Shown piece by piece: positions 23,927 through 32,820 of a stretch of DNA of 64,000 bases. The notes beneath the pieces were generated by a model. That model made no database searches. It was given only the letters and a program-made list of their open reading frames with translations, and had not been told where the DNA came from. The stretch comes from Parasporobacterium sp. (GTDB lineage Bacteria; Bacillota; Clostridia; Lachnospirales; Lachnospiraceae), in assembly GCA_017459985.1 (NCBI GenBank), contig JAFUBX010000006.1, positions 62,001 through 126,000 on the forward strand, written 5' to 3'. The stretch's first letter is position 1. Each line of letters starts with the position of its first letter. The position numbers and the translations under genes were made by a program.

Positions 23927-26251
23927 ATGAGAAGAACAAAACATGTCATTATTTTTATCATTGCGATCATCGTGATCATCGCATGCTGTCTGGTCGCAGG
24001 GATCGGATTCGGCGGCGGCCATATCGGCGCAGCCCGGAACATTACCCTGGGTCTGGATCTGCGGGGCGGTGTCAGCGTGACTTATCAGACGGTGGAGGAC
24101 AATCCCTCCGCAACAGATATGGCGGACACCATCTATAAACTGCAGATGCGTGTGCAGCAGTACAGCACGGACGCAACGGTTTATCAGGAAGGAACCAACC
24201 GGATCACGGTCGAGATCCCCGGTGTCTATGATACACAGACGGTCATCGAAGAACTGGGACGTCCCGGTTCCCTGCAGTTTGTAACGTATGATCAGACGAC
24301 AGAATCAGGAGCTGTGGATTATGACAATCCGACGGTCTGGGTGGCAGGTACCGACATTGCCAATGCCCAGGCAGGCAGCCAGAGCGACCAGCGGACCGGC
24401 AGCAGCGAATTCGTCGTTCAGCTGCAGCTGACCCCGGAGGGTGCTGAGAAGTTCGCGGACGCAACAGCTCAGTATCTGAATCAGATCATTTACATTGTAT
24501 ACGACGGCGAGGTCGTCAGCAGCCCGAGAGTCCAGTCCGTGATCTCCGACGGCAACTGTATCATCGAAGGAATGGAGTCCTACGAAGCCGCAGCCACGCT
24601 GGCTTCCACCATCCGTATCGGTTCTCTGAACCTGGAGCTGGAAGAGGTTTCCTCCAAAGTCGTTTCCGCCAAGCTGGGTGATAATGCCATCAGTACTTCT
24701 CTGATCGCAGGCCTGATCGGAATCCTTCTGATCATGATCTTCATGATCATCTATTTCCGGGTTCCGGGACTGGCAGCCGCCCTGGCCATGGTGTTCTATA
24801 CAGCAGCCATCCTGCTGCTGCTGAATGCATTTAATCTGACGCTGACCATCTCCGGTATCGCCGGTATCATACTGACTATCGGTATGGCGGTGGACGGCAA
24901 CGTCATTATCAACGCTCGTATCAAGGAAGAGCTGAATGCCGGTTATTCCGTGGAGCAGTCCATCAAGAACGGATTTAAGAAATCCACTTCCGCAATTCTG
25001 GACGGCAATATCACCACCCTGATCGTCGCCATCGTGCTGATGATCTTCGGTTCCGGTACCGTGAACGGCTTCGGTATGACCCTGGCCATCGGTATCGTGC
25101 TCAGCGTAATCACCTCCCTGCTGGTTACCAGGATCCTGATGTTCAGCATGCTGTACATGGGACTGAGCAATCCTTCCATGTATGCTACTGCTTTGAAGGA
25201 GAAGAAGACTCCCTTCGACTTTGTCGGCAAGAGAGTGATCACCTTCTGTATCGCTGCTGTCTGCATCGTCGCCGGCATCATTGCCATGATCGCCAACGGC
25301 GCATCCGGCAACAGAGCCCTCAACATGAGCATCGAGTTCGTCGGCGGTGTCAGCACCACGGTGGATTTTCCGGAGGATGTCTCCATTGATACCTTTAATA
25401 ATGAAATCAAACCGGCCATTGCGGAAGTGATCGGAAGCAATGACATTGAAGGACAGAAGGTCACCGGCTCCACCCAGTACGTCATCAAGACCCAGGATCT
25501 GGATGTGGATACCCGGGAACAGATGCAGACTCTTCTGGAGGAAACCTACGGAGCAGATCCGGAGAGCTTTGAGACGACGTATATCAGCTCCACCGTCAGC
25601 ACCGAGCTGTTGAGGGATGCCTATGTATCTCTGATTATCGCTGCCGTGCTGATGCTGCTGTACATCTGGATCCGGTTCCGGAAGTTCAAATTCGCAATTT
25701 CTTCCGTAATCTGTCTGCTTCATGATGTGCTGATCGTCATTGCCTTCTTCGCAATCTTCCGGATGTCTGTCGGCAACTCCTTTATCGCCTGCATCCTGAC
25801 CATCGTTGGTTACTCCATCAACGCGACCATCGTTATCTTCGACCGGATCAGGGAAAATCTTGCAGACACCACGATCAATCATGATCTGAAATATGTGATC
25901 AACCGCAGTATCTCCCAGTCCATGTCCCGGAGTATCCTGACATCGGCCACCACCTTTGTGACGGTATTATTCCTGTACATCCTGGGTGTGGAATCCATGA
26001 AGGCCTTTGCTCTTCCGCTGGCAGTCGGTATCATCGCCGGTGCATTCTCCTCCGTCCTTATTGCAGGATCCCTGTTCTATATTCTGCATAAGAAAGAGGA
26101 AAGAGTCAGCCTGACGAAGATCCCTAAGGCAGCTGCCCAGGTCGCTGACGGGGCCGCCGCCGCTGCAGCCACTGCTGTAGAAACCGTGGAAACGGCAAAG
26201 AAGAAAATCACAGCTAATCCGAACCATAAGAAGAAAAAACGGAAACAGTAA
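23927..26251 (+). CDS. secDF: Fused protein-export membrane protein SecDF
   Basis: One 774-residue polypeptide carries the SecD half (LGLDLRGGVSVTYQ near residue 40, the P1 domain, then six membrane segments with FNLTLTISGIAGIILTIGMA and VDGNVIINARI) and the SecF half (NMSIEFVGGVSTTVDFPEDV onward with VGYSINATIVIFDRIREN). The fusion is common in Firmicutes. SecDF uses the proton motive force to help pull preproteins out of SecYEG. A Lys/Arg-rich C-terminal tail, preceded by an Ala-rich stretch, is cytoplasmic. It appears to be transcribed alone. Confidence 0.97.
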   Translation: MRRTKHVIIFIIAIIVIIACCLVAGIGFGGGHIGAARNITLGLDLRGGVSVTYQTVEDNPSATDMADTIYKLQMRVQQYSTDATVYQEGTNRITVEIPGVYDTQTVIEELGRPGSLQFVTYDQTTESGAVDYDNPTVWVAGTDIANAQAGSQSDQRTGSSEFVVQLQLTPEGAEKFADATAQYLNQIIYIVYDGEVVSSPRVQSVISDGNCIIEGMESYEAAATLASTIRIGSLNLELEEVSSKVVSAKLGDNAISTSLIAGLIGILLIMIFMIIYFRVPGLAAALAMVFYTAAILLLLNAFNLTLTISGIAGIILTIGMAVDGNVIINARIKEELNAGYSVEQSIKNGFKKSTSAILDGNITTLIVAIVLMIFGSGTVNGFGMTLAIGIVLSVITSLLVTRILMFSMLYMGLSNPSMYATALKEKKTPFDFVGKRVITFCIAAVCIVAGIIAMIANGASGNRALNMSIEFVGGVSTTVDFPEDVSIDTFNNEIKPAIAEVIGSNDIEGQKVTGSTQYVIKTQDLDVDTREQMQTLLEETYGADPESFETTYISSTVSTELLRDAYVSLIIAAVLMLLYIWIRFRKFKFAISSVICLLHDVLIVIAFFAIFRMSVGNSFIACILTIVGYSINATIVIFDRIRENLADTTINHDLKYVINRSISQSMSRSILTSATTFVTVLFLYILGVESMKAFALPLAVGIIAGAFSSVLIAGSLFYILHKKEERVSLTKIPKAAAQVADGAAAAAATAVETVETAKKKITANPNHKKKKRKQ

Positions 26252-26265
26252 TTGATCCGGAAATC

Positions 26266-26305
26266 GATGGCTGTCTGTGTGAGGAACGCACAGGCAGCCA
26301 TTTGT
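26266..26305 (+). terminator. Probable terminator of secDF
   Basis: ATGGCTGTCTGTG pairs with CACAGGCAGCCAT across a short loop. Only a weak TTTG run follows, so termination may be partial. Confidence 0.5.
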
Positions 26306-26330
26306 CGTGTCAGGGAATTTTTTCCGGAAA

Positions 26331-26356
26331 GGCGAAATAGCCGGGGCTATTTCGCC
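26331..26356. repeat. Perfect 12-bp-arm hairpin
   Basis: GGCGAAATAGCC (26331-26342) and GGCTATTTCGCC (26345-26356) are perfect inverted repeats with a 2-nt centre. Outer TTCCG/CGGAA extends the pairing. It lies about 90 bp upstream of the antiporter gene. No T-run follows; the function is unknown. Confidence 0.75.
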
Positions 26357-26445
26357 GGAACGGAGAAAACGGCAAAGCGATTTTCGGGCAGGTGCATAAA
26401 CAGAAAATTAACAGATTGAGATTTTCAGATATAAGGAGTTTAAAC

Positions 26446-27519
26446 ATGATTGTACCTATTTTGTTGTTTGTTGTGGGGCTGGTCTGTCTGATCAAGGGCG
26501 GGGACTGGTTTGTGGACGGAGCAGTAAGCCTGGCCCATCGGCTGAACCTGCCGGAGATTCTGATCGGAGCAACGGTGGTTTCCATTGGAACCACTCTGCC
26601 GGAGGTCATGGTTTCGGCAACATCGGCAGCCACCGGCCACGGGGAACTGGCCTACGGCAACGCCATCGGTTCCATTATCTGCAATACGGCCCTGATCGCG
26701 GCATTGACCATGGCCATTCGCCCGGCAAAGATTGACCGGAAGAACCTGGTAGTGCCTTCTATCGGCTTTTTCCTCGCCGCTGCGATTTACTGTGTGATCT
26801 CCTATGTGACCAAGACTTTTACCCGGATGACGGGGATCATTTTGCTATTCATGTTCGTGATCTATATGATCATCAGCGTAAGGCAGAGCCTCAGCAGCCG
26901 CAGAATCAGCGGACTGAATGGATCCTTCGCCGCTTCGGCCGCCGGAAGTGATGTACCTTCGGCTGCCGGGAGCGATGTGACTTCGACCGTCGGAAGTGAT
27001 GTACCTTCGGCTGCCGGGACGGATACATCTGGTACTGTCTCCGGAGAGATGCCGACCTGGAAAATGATTCTGTTCCTGGTGCTGGGAGCAGCCCTGATTG
27101 CGGTCGGCGCCCGGTTGCTGGTGGATAACGGCACGAAGATTGCGGAAGGCCTCGGAGTCCCCGAATCTGTGATCGCCCTGACCTTTGTTGCTCTGGGAAC
27201 TTCCCTGCCGGAACTGGTGACCGCCATTACCTCTCTGGCCAAGGGACATGGCGCCTTATCCGTCGGCAATATCATTGGAGCCAATCTGTTTAATCTGGTT
27301 CTGGTAAGCGGAATCTCTATTACCATTCAACCCTTTGACCTGCCTTCCTCCAAGCTGCTTTTCGGATACAATGCTTCGTTGATCCTGGATATTCCGCTGA
27401 TGGTGCTTGTGATGCTGATCCTGGTTCTCCCGGCGCTGATAAAAGGAAAACTTTATCGGTGGCAGGGCATCGTGCTGCTCATTCTGTATGCTGGATTCTG
27501 CGCGACCCAAGTGCTGTAA
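26446..27519 (+). CDS. CaCA-family cation/calcium antiporter (YrbG-like)
   Basis: The 357-residue protein carries the two inverted alpha-repeats of sodium/calcium exchangers: GATVVSIGTTLPEVMVSATS in the first half and ALTFVALGTSLPELVTAITS in the second. Each contains the key Glu and is set among five membrane helices. The cytoplasmic loop between halves is lengthened by four 24-bp DNA repeats encoding AAGSDVPS-type units (about residues 165-196). AAGGAG precedes the chosen ATG; an upstream frame to 26392 has no RBS. It is a stand-alone transcription unit followed by repeat copy B. Confidence 0.92.
   Translation: MIVPILLFVVGLVCLIKGGDWFVDGAVSLAHRLNLPEILIGATVVSIGTTLPEVMVSATSAATGHGELAYGNAIGSIICNTALIAALTMAIRPAKIDRKNLVVPSIGFFLAAAIYCVISYVTKTFTRMTGIILLFMFVIYMIISVRQSLSSRRISGLNGSFAASAAGSDVPSAAGSDVTSTVGSDVPSAAGTDTSGTVSGEMPTWKMILFLVLGAALIAVGARLLVDNGTKIAEGLGVPESVIALTFVALGTSLPELVTAITSLAKGHGALSVGNIIGANLFNLVLVSGISITIQPFDLPSSKLLFGYNASLILDIPLMVLVMLILVLPALIKGKLYRWQGIVLLILYAGFCATQVL
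26938..27033 (+). repeat. Four 24-bp tandem repeats inside the antiporter gene
   Basis: Units at 26938, 26962, 26986 and 27010 share the pattern GCYGYCGGRAGYGATGT and keep the frame. Units 1 and 3 are nearly identical, as are the starts of units 2 and 4, so the array probably grew by duplication of a 48-bp pair. Confidence 0.9.
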
Positions 27520-27548
27520 GTGTATCTGTAACAATGATTCCGGAAAGT

Positions 27549-27768
27549 TACCGCAATGCTCGACATTTCTGACAGGGGCTGCCGAAAAAATGCAGCAATG
27601 CGTGAGATTTTCGGCAGGCACCTTCGAAAGGCCATGATTTTGCCGAAAAAATGCAGCAATGCGTGAGATTTTTGACAGAAATCGTCCTCTGAGAGCCTCC
27701 TTGACGAAAAAATGCAGCAATGCGTGAGATTTTCGGCAAGGCTTGACGAAAAATTGCAGCATTGCGGA
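27549..27768 (+). repeat. Modular palindromic repeat element, copy B (full length)
   Basis: The 220-bp copy begins TACCGCAATGCTCGACATTT and ends GCAGCATTGCGGA, so the ends are inverted repeats. Three 37-nt units begin at 27580, 27641 and 27702, exactly 61 bp apart. Units start TGCCGAAAA or TGACGAAAA, carry GCAGCAATGCGTGAG in the centre and end TTTTCGGCA or TTTTTGACA. The 24-nt spacers are not conserved apart from a GATTT/AAATC pair next to unit 2. It starts 30 bp after the antiporter stop codon. Confidence 0.92.
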
Positions 27769-27836
27769 AATCTGCCCGGCTGAGACTTTACGGCATGCAG
27801 TCTACCGCCAATATGGAACCAGACACGACAGAAAGA

Positions 27837-27868
27837 ACGGGGGTTGCCAAAAAAGGCAATCCCCGTTA
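27837..27868 (+). promoter_or_regulatory. Strong hairpin just upstream of recJ
   Basis: AACGGGGGTTGCC pairs with GGCAATCCCCGTT (one mismatch) around AAAAAA. It ends 11 bases before the recJ ATG, where a Shine-Dalgarno would be, and no SD is seen. It could control recJ translation or be a terminator remnant. Confidence 0.5.
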
Positions 27869-27879
27869 AACTGTTTCAT

Positions 27880-29667
27880 ATGGAAGAGTGGAAAGTGTAT
27901 GCGAAAAAGGCGGATTTTTCCGCGGTCTCAAGGCAGTTCCGGATCTCCCCACTGCTGGCCAGAATCCTGCGAAATAAGGATCTGATCGAAGAGGAGGAAA
28001 TCCGCAGATATCTCTATGGAAATCTGCAGGACCTGTATGATCCCTTCCTTATGAAGGGGATGCATGAGGGAACGGAACTGACTGCACGGACAATACAGAG
28101 CGGAGGGAAGATCCGGATCATTGGCGATTATGATACGGATGGAGTCTGTTCGGCCTACATTCTGCAGACCTATCTGAGTGCTGCCGGGGCGGACGTGGAT
28201 GTGCGTCTGCCGGACCGGATCGCCGAAGGATACGGGATGAGTCCCAAAATGGCGGAGGAGGCGGAAGCAGACGGAATCTCTTTGATCATCACCTGTGACA
28301 ACGGGATCTCTGCTTTCGAAGCGGTGGCCTACGCCGAAATCCACCATATCCCCGTGATCGTCACGGATCATCATGAACCTTCCGGTTCTCTGCCGGAAGC
28401 AAGTATTATCATTGACCCCAAGCAGGAAGGCTGTACCTATCCCTTCCGGGAACTGTGCGGCGCCGGCGTTGCCTATAAATTCGTGCAGGCGCTGGACCGG
28501 ACGTTGCAGGACCCGGGCAGTGCAGTGCAGCCGCAGCCTTCGATACAGCCACAGGCACAGCCTGAATCGCAGCCGCAGATGGATGCGCTTCTGGATGCGC
28601 TTTTGCAGTATGTCGGGATCGCGACCATCGCGGACGTTGTACCTCTGATGGACGAGAACCGGATTTTCGCGGCGGAAGGACTAAAGCGGCTCCGCAGCAA
28701 TCCGAACAAGGGGCTGGCCCGCCTGTCCGAGGTCCGGGGGCTCGAATTGTCCCGGGTTACTTCTGAGATGGTGGGGTATATCATTTCCCCCTGTATCAAT
28801 TCCGCCGGAAGACTGGAAACCGCCGATCTGGCATATCAACTCCTGAAGGAAGAGGAGGACGATAAGATCCTGGAACTGGCGGTACGGCTGTCACAGCTCA
28901 ATGACCGGAGAAAGGAACTGACAGCGAAGCAGGAGATGGAGGCCATTTCCAAGCTGAAATCCCGGGAGATCGACGGAGTGCTGAACGAGCAGATCCTGGT
29001 GGTGTATCTTCCACAGGCCCATGAAAGCGTCGCCGGCATCATTGCAGGGCGGCTGAAGGAAGAGTATCACCGCCCGGCCATCGTCGTGACAGATTCCCTG
29101 AACGGGCTGAAGGGGTCTGGGAGATCGACGGATTCCTATAATATGATCCGCGGTTTGCGGGAAAAAGAAGAACTGTTTCTCCATTGCGGCGGCCATGCGA
29201 AGGCCTGTGGATTCACACTGCGTTCATCAGGGGACGGAAATGAGACCGTGAAACGGTTGTCTCTGGAACTGAATCAGATGCTTCCGCCGGGGCAGGTATG
29301 CAGCGACAGAGTCGTATGGATCGATATCCCGCTGCCGTTCCGTTATATTAAAGAAGAATTTGTAAAGGAACTGGAGATGCTGGAGCCCTTCGGCTGCGGG
29401 AACGAAAAACCGGTATTTGCCCAGAAGGACGTGACAGTCAGGGAGGCGGTGATTCTCGGCCGGAACCGCAATCTTCTGAAGATGATGCTGGAAGACAGCG
29501 CCGGCGATCAGATCCCGGGGATCTTTCTGGGAAGCGAGCAGAAAGTGCAGGCGGAATACGAAAAAGTCAATACTGCCTCGAAGATCTCCATTCTGTATTA
29601 TCCGGAGATCAATGAGTTTCGGGGGATCCGCACGCCCCAGGTGAGAATCCGGGAAATAAAAATTTGA
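27880..29667 (+). CDS. recJ: Single-stranded-DNA-specific exonuclease RecJ
   Basis: The product degrades single-stranded DNA 5'-3' in recombination and repair. DHH-family motifs are visible: IIGDYDTDGVCSAYIL, DNGISAFEAVAYAE and VTDHHEPSG near the N-terminus, and SGRSTDSYNMI and CGGHAKACGFTL in the DHHA1 domain. The C-terminal OB-like region includes EPFGCGNEKPVF. I begin at MEEWKVYAKKADF, which fits the family; a TTG 36 bases earlier is inside the hairpin. The region after residue 200 holds a Gln/Pro-rich repeat insert (PQPSIQPQAQPESQPQ). Length is otherwise normal. Confidence 0.95.
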   Translation: MEEWKVYAKKADFSAVSRQFRISPLLARILRNKDLIEEEEIRRYLYGNLQDLYDPFLMKGMHEGTELTARTIQSGGKIRIIGDYDTDGVCSAYILQTYLSAAGADVDVRLPDRIAEGYGMSPKMAEEAEADGISLIITCDNGISAFEAVAYAEIHHIPVIVTDHHEPSGSLPEASIIIDPKQEGCTYPFRELCGAGVAYKFVQALDRTLQDPGSAVQPQPSIQPQAQPESQPQMDALLDALLQYVGIATIADVVPLMDENRIFAAEGLKRLRSNPNKGLARLSEVRGLELSRVTSEMVGYIISPCINSAGRLETADLAYQLLKEEEDDKILELAVRLSQLNDRRKELTAKQEMEAISKLKSREIDGVLNEQILVVYLPQAHESVAGIIAGRLKEEYHRPAIVVTDSLNGLKGSGRSTDSYNMIRGLREKEELFLHCGGHAKACGFTLRSSGDGNETVKRLSLELNQMLPPGQVCSDRVVWIDIPLPFRYIKEEFVKELEMLEPFGCGNEKPVFAQKDVTVREAVILGRNRNLLKMMLEDSAGDQIPGIFLGSEQKVQAEYEKVNTASKISILYYPEINEFRGIRTPQVRIREIKI

Positions 29668-29692
29668 ATTAATTATCCGGTAATGGTATAAT
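29664..29692 (+). promoter_or_regulatory. First tandem promoter of the transglutaminase/Dlt-like operon
   Basis: TTGAAT (29664-29669), 17-bp spacer, TATAAT (29687-29692); overlaps the recJ stop codon. Confidence 0.65.
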
Positions 29693-29785
29693 TTATTAGT
29701 TTGAGTGCTGAAACATGAATGACTCTTCCATTGTGCTAATTGCCGTTGGAAATACAGATAGAATTGTGCATATTTTGTGATAAAT

Positions 29786-29814
29786 TTGACTTTCGGTTTT
29801 CAGAAGCATACAAT
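29786..29814 (+). promoter_or_regulatory. Second tandem promoter of the transglutaminase/Dlt-like operon
   Basis: TTGACT (29786-29791), 17-bp spacer, TACAAT (29809-29814), 38 bp before the first ATG of the operon. Confidence 0.7.
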
Positions 29815-29851
29815 GCACGGGTAAAAACCGGAATCAGGTCAGGAATTATTT

Positions 29852-31534
29852 ATGCGTACAGGATCAGGAAAACGATCAGGATATAACAGAACCACAGGGA
29901 GCAGGACCGGCCGTCTTTATTCCAGACGGACGGCCAAGAAGATCAACAAGATTTTCCTGGATGAAGAATCAAAGGTCATCCGGACAGAATCCTATTACGG
30001 CAATCCTGCGGGCAGGTCCCGCAACTATGAATCCGCCACTTACGATGATTATTACGACAATCTTCCCGCTAAGAAAAACAAAAAAGGAAAGATGGGCGTG
30101 GCAGCAACGATCGTGGCAGCGTCCCTGATCGTGGTGATCCTCGCCCTTGTACTGGTGGGACTGGCGCTCTTAAAGCCCCAGTCGGAAGCCCGGATCGATC
30201 TGGCCGCCGTGAATTTCTCGACCCAGACCGCCAGTGCCTTGGAAGGCAGCCCGGGAGACTCGGCAGCCCCCGTGATCTACGGCGTTATGCCCATTGTGGT
30301 TTATTCCGGTCACTCCGTTGCCTACAAGGACGGGATCTATCTGAGCGATGACAATGATTCCAACCCGAATCTGGAGATCGATAATTCCCAGGTGGACCTG
30401 ACGGTCCCCGGAGTCTATCCCGTCACCTATATCGCCCGGGATCGGGACGGCAATGTCACCGAAGAGCTGACGACCGTCACCGTGCTGGAAGGAACCGAGC
30501 TGATCAGCGAGGAAGAGATCAATCAGCTGGCGGACCGGGTGCTGGAAGCCATCATTCCGGATGATACCATTTCCGATGAAATGAAGTGCCTGAAGGTCTA
30601 TGAGTACCTTCATGCCATCGGTTACGTGGACGAGGTCCATTCCCCTGACTGGCTCCAGAATGCCTACTGGATGCTGACAAAGCGGGAGGGAGACTGCTTC
30701 TGCTATTATTCTGTTGCGCGGCTTTTGCTTACCAGACTGGGCTATGAAGTCATGGAAGTCAGGAACAACAACAACTATGTGCATTACTGGTGTCTGGTCA
30801 GCATCGACAAGGGAGCTACCTGGTGGCATTTCGATGCCTGCTGCTGGAGCTGGGGAGAAGACGGGATCCTGTGCCTTGTAAGCGACCGGTATCTCGCCGA
30901 GTTTACCCGGAGACATATGACATCAGACGGCAGACTGATCCATGCCTGGGATATGACTCTTTACCCGTCCACGCCCGCCGAGGATTTCTGGACAGATGAA
31001 GACCGTGCAGTGATCTACGAGGATGGCCTGATCGATGTGGATGTGTCCCATGATCCGAATGATGAAAGATGGGAAAATGACGGCTGGGAGAATTATCAGG
31101 TTCCCTATTATCTGCCGGCAGACGAGAACATCTATAACTACAGTGCAGAGAGTACGGCGGCCTACGGCGAACAAGTTCCTGATCCGCAGGCGGATGCATA
31201 TGATCCCTATAACGGGCAGACCGATCCGGCAGCCGAAGACGGAATCTATTACCAGGACGGGACCTATGATCCTTACGGGACAGATCAGCCGGACGAAACC
31301 TATGTTCCGGAGGAAACCTACGCTCCGGAAGATTCCTATTATGAAGAGCCCCTGACGGAAGACGTTTATTATACGGAGGATCCGGCAGCGGACTGGGATG
31401 GCGATACGTATTACGAAGATCCGTATGCCGGGGAACCGGCGGTTTCGGACGAGTATACCGAATCTTATATTGAACCCATCACAGACCAGGTATTTGACGA
31501 CAGCGTCGTGATTGTAGAAGACGGAGCATACTGA
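29852..31534 (+). CDS. Membrane-anchored transglutaminase-like protein with acidic tail
   Basis: The 560-residue protein has a basic cytoplasmic N-terminus (about 1-80), one membrane helix (VAATIVAASLIVVILALVLV), an Ig-like DUF5011-type domain (about 140-215) and a transglutaminase-core domain (about 220-350). The papain-like triad is visible: Cys282 in EGDCFCYYS, His in YVHYWCLV and Asp in WWHFDACC. From about residue 395 the tail is acidic and rich in Tyr, Pro and Asp (DPYN, EETY), low in order. It is outside the membrane. Such proteins cleave or cross-link peptide bonds in surface proteins or peptidoglycan. It is the first gene of the operon and a paralogue of the next gene. Confidence 0.85.
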   Translation: MRTGSGKRSGYNRTTGSRTGRLYSRRTAKKINKIFLDEESKVIRTESYYGNPAGRSRNYESATYDDYYDNLPAKKNKKGKMGVAATIVAASLIVVILALVLVGLALLKPQSEARIDLAAVNFSTQTASALEGSPGDSAAPVIYGVMPIVVYSGHSVAYKDGIYLSDDNDSNPNLEIDNSQVDLTVPGVYPVTYIARDRDGNVTEELTTVTVLEGTELISEEEINQLADRVLEAIIPDDTISDEMKCLKVYEYLHAIGYVDEVHSPDWLQNAYWMLTKREGDCFCYYSVARLLLTRLGYEVMEVRNNNNYVHYWCLVSIDKGATWWHFDACCWSWGEDGILCLVSDRYLAEFTRRHMTSDGRLIHAWDMTLYPSTPAEDFWTDEDRAVIYEDGLIDVDVSHDPNDERWENDGWENYQVPYYLPADENIYNYSAESTAAYGEQVPDPQADAYDPYNGQTDPAAEDGIYYQDGTYDPYGTDQPDETYVPEETYAPEDSYYEEPLTEDVYYTEDPAADWDGDTYYEDPYAGEPAVSDEYTESYIEPITDQVFDDSVVIVEDGAY

Positions 31535-31542
31535 TCATATTT

Positions 31543-32751
31543 ATGACAGGCGGAAACGATTTGAGCAACAGAGAAAAAGAACAGCTGAACGAAATCTATA
31601 AGCAGAGAAAGGAATTCAGAGACAGGAAACGGCGGACCATGAGGTTCACCGGAATATTTGCCTGCACTCTGATTCTTCTTGCCCTCTGTGCGGTTGTGAC
31701 CGGCGCTCTGTATATTATAAAGAATTCTCCGGACCGGTTCTTTGTGGTCATGAGAGACCGCAAGCCCCCGGTGGCTACGGTCCATAATGCAGTTTCCGCC
31801 AACGGAAAGACCTACCAGATCGAGGATTTTGTCGACAATGTGGATGATATTACCGATGTTTCCATGTCCTTCGTGGAAGCCCCGGATTATGATACCGACG
31901 GGAATCAGAAGGTGGTGATCCGGTTCACGGATGAAGCCGGGAACTATACCGATCAGGCGCTGAATCTGAATGTCTATCATGATACATCCGCCCCTGTGAT
32001 CTATGCGGATGACGATGTTTATGTGTTCTGGAACGACGCCATTTCCTACAAGAGCTTCGTGAGCGTTGAAGATGATTATGACGAGGAATGCGAGCTGGAG
32101 ATCGACAACAGCCAGGTGGACGTTACCAAGGTGGGCGACTATGATGTCATCTATACTGCCCGGGACAGTGTGGGAAATGAGTCCTCCAAAACCGTGCATA
32201 TCCATGTGCTGGAGCCGGATACGGATGAGTATTATCTCATGAAGGCCAATGAGCTGTGCGATAAGATTCTCGCCCAGATCACCTATGAAGGCATGGATGA
32301 TCTGCACAAGATCTGGGCTGTGTATTTCTACGTACGTGATATTCCCTACGTATTGACAGATTACACCCGGAATTACATCCGGGAGGGATATAAGATGCTG
32401 AATGAATACCGGGGAGACTGCTATGGCAGTTACTCCGCGGTCCGTCTGCTTCTGGACAGGGCAGGGATCACCAATATCCCGATCCAGACCGATGAAACCT
32501 ACACCCGGCATTTCTGGAATATGGTGACTCTGGACGGCGTTAACTGGTATCATGTGGATGCCACAAACTGGACGGAGTGGGGGTACATCCCCAACATGTG
32601 CATGATCAGCGATGTCCGTCTGGACGAGATCTCCGCCCAGCACGGCGGGACCCATTACCATATCAAATCCGACTATCCGGAGACTCCCTACAACAGCATG
32701 CCGGTGCCGGAGGATATCTCGGCAGCGTACGGCGTGTATGACTGGAGCTGA
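31543..32751 (+). CDS. Membrane-anchored transglutaminase-like protein, paralogue of the preceding gene
   Basis: The 402-residue protein has a charged N-terminus, one membrane helix (FTGIFACTLILLALCAVVTG), two Ig-like domains, and a transglutaminase core with Cys293 in RGDCYGSYS, His in RHFWNMV and Asp in WYHVDATNW. It shares LEIDNSQVD with the upstream paralogue and the same domain order but lacks the long acidic tail. The spacing to the first gene is 8 bp. ATG 31543 has only a weak RBS; TTG at 31561 is an alternative. Confidence 0.84.
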   Translation: MTGGNDLSNREKEQLNEIYKQRKEFRDRKRRTMRFTGIFACTLILLALCAVVTGALYIIKNSPDRFFVVMRDRKPPVATVHNAVSANGKTYQIEDFVDNVDDITDVSMSFVEAPDYDTDGNQKVVIRFTDEAGNYTDQALNLNVYHDTSAPVIYADDDVYVFWNDAISYKSFVSVEDDYDEECELEIDNSQVDVTKVGDYDVIYTARDSVGNESSKTVHIHVLEPDTDEYYLMKANELCDKILAQITYEGMDDLHKIWAVYFYVRDIPYVLTDYTRNYIREGYKMLNEYRGDCYGSYSAVRLLLDRAGITNIPIQTDETYTRHFWNMVTLDGVNWYHVDATNWTEWGYIPNMCMISDVRLDEISAQHGGTHYHIKSDYPETPYNSMPVPEDISAAYGVYDWS

Positions 32752-32820
32752 TGACGGGTAAGACGCCTGATCCGGAAACAAAGGCTTGGTTTCCGTAAAA
32801 CTCTTGAGAAGGAGAACTGC

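Noticed and set aside
24305..25882. Long minus-strand frame opposite secDF
   Set aside because: It is the shadow of a strongly biased coding sequence; composition is His/Asp/Gly-rich and it has no RBS. The same applies to 31465-33126, 35466-37070, 22108-23010 and 60559-62238.
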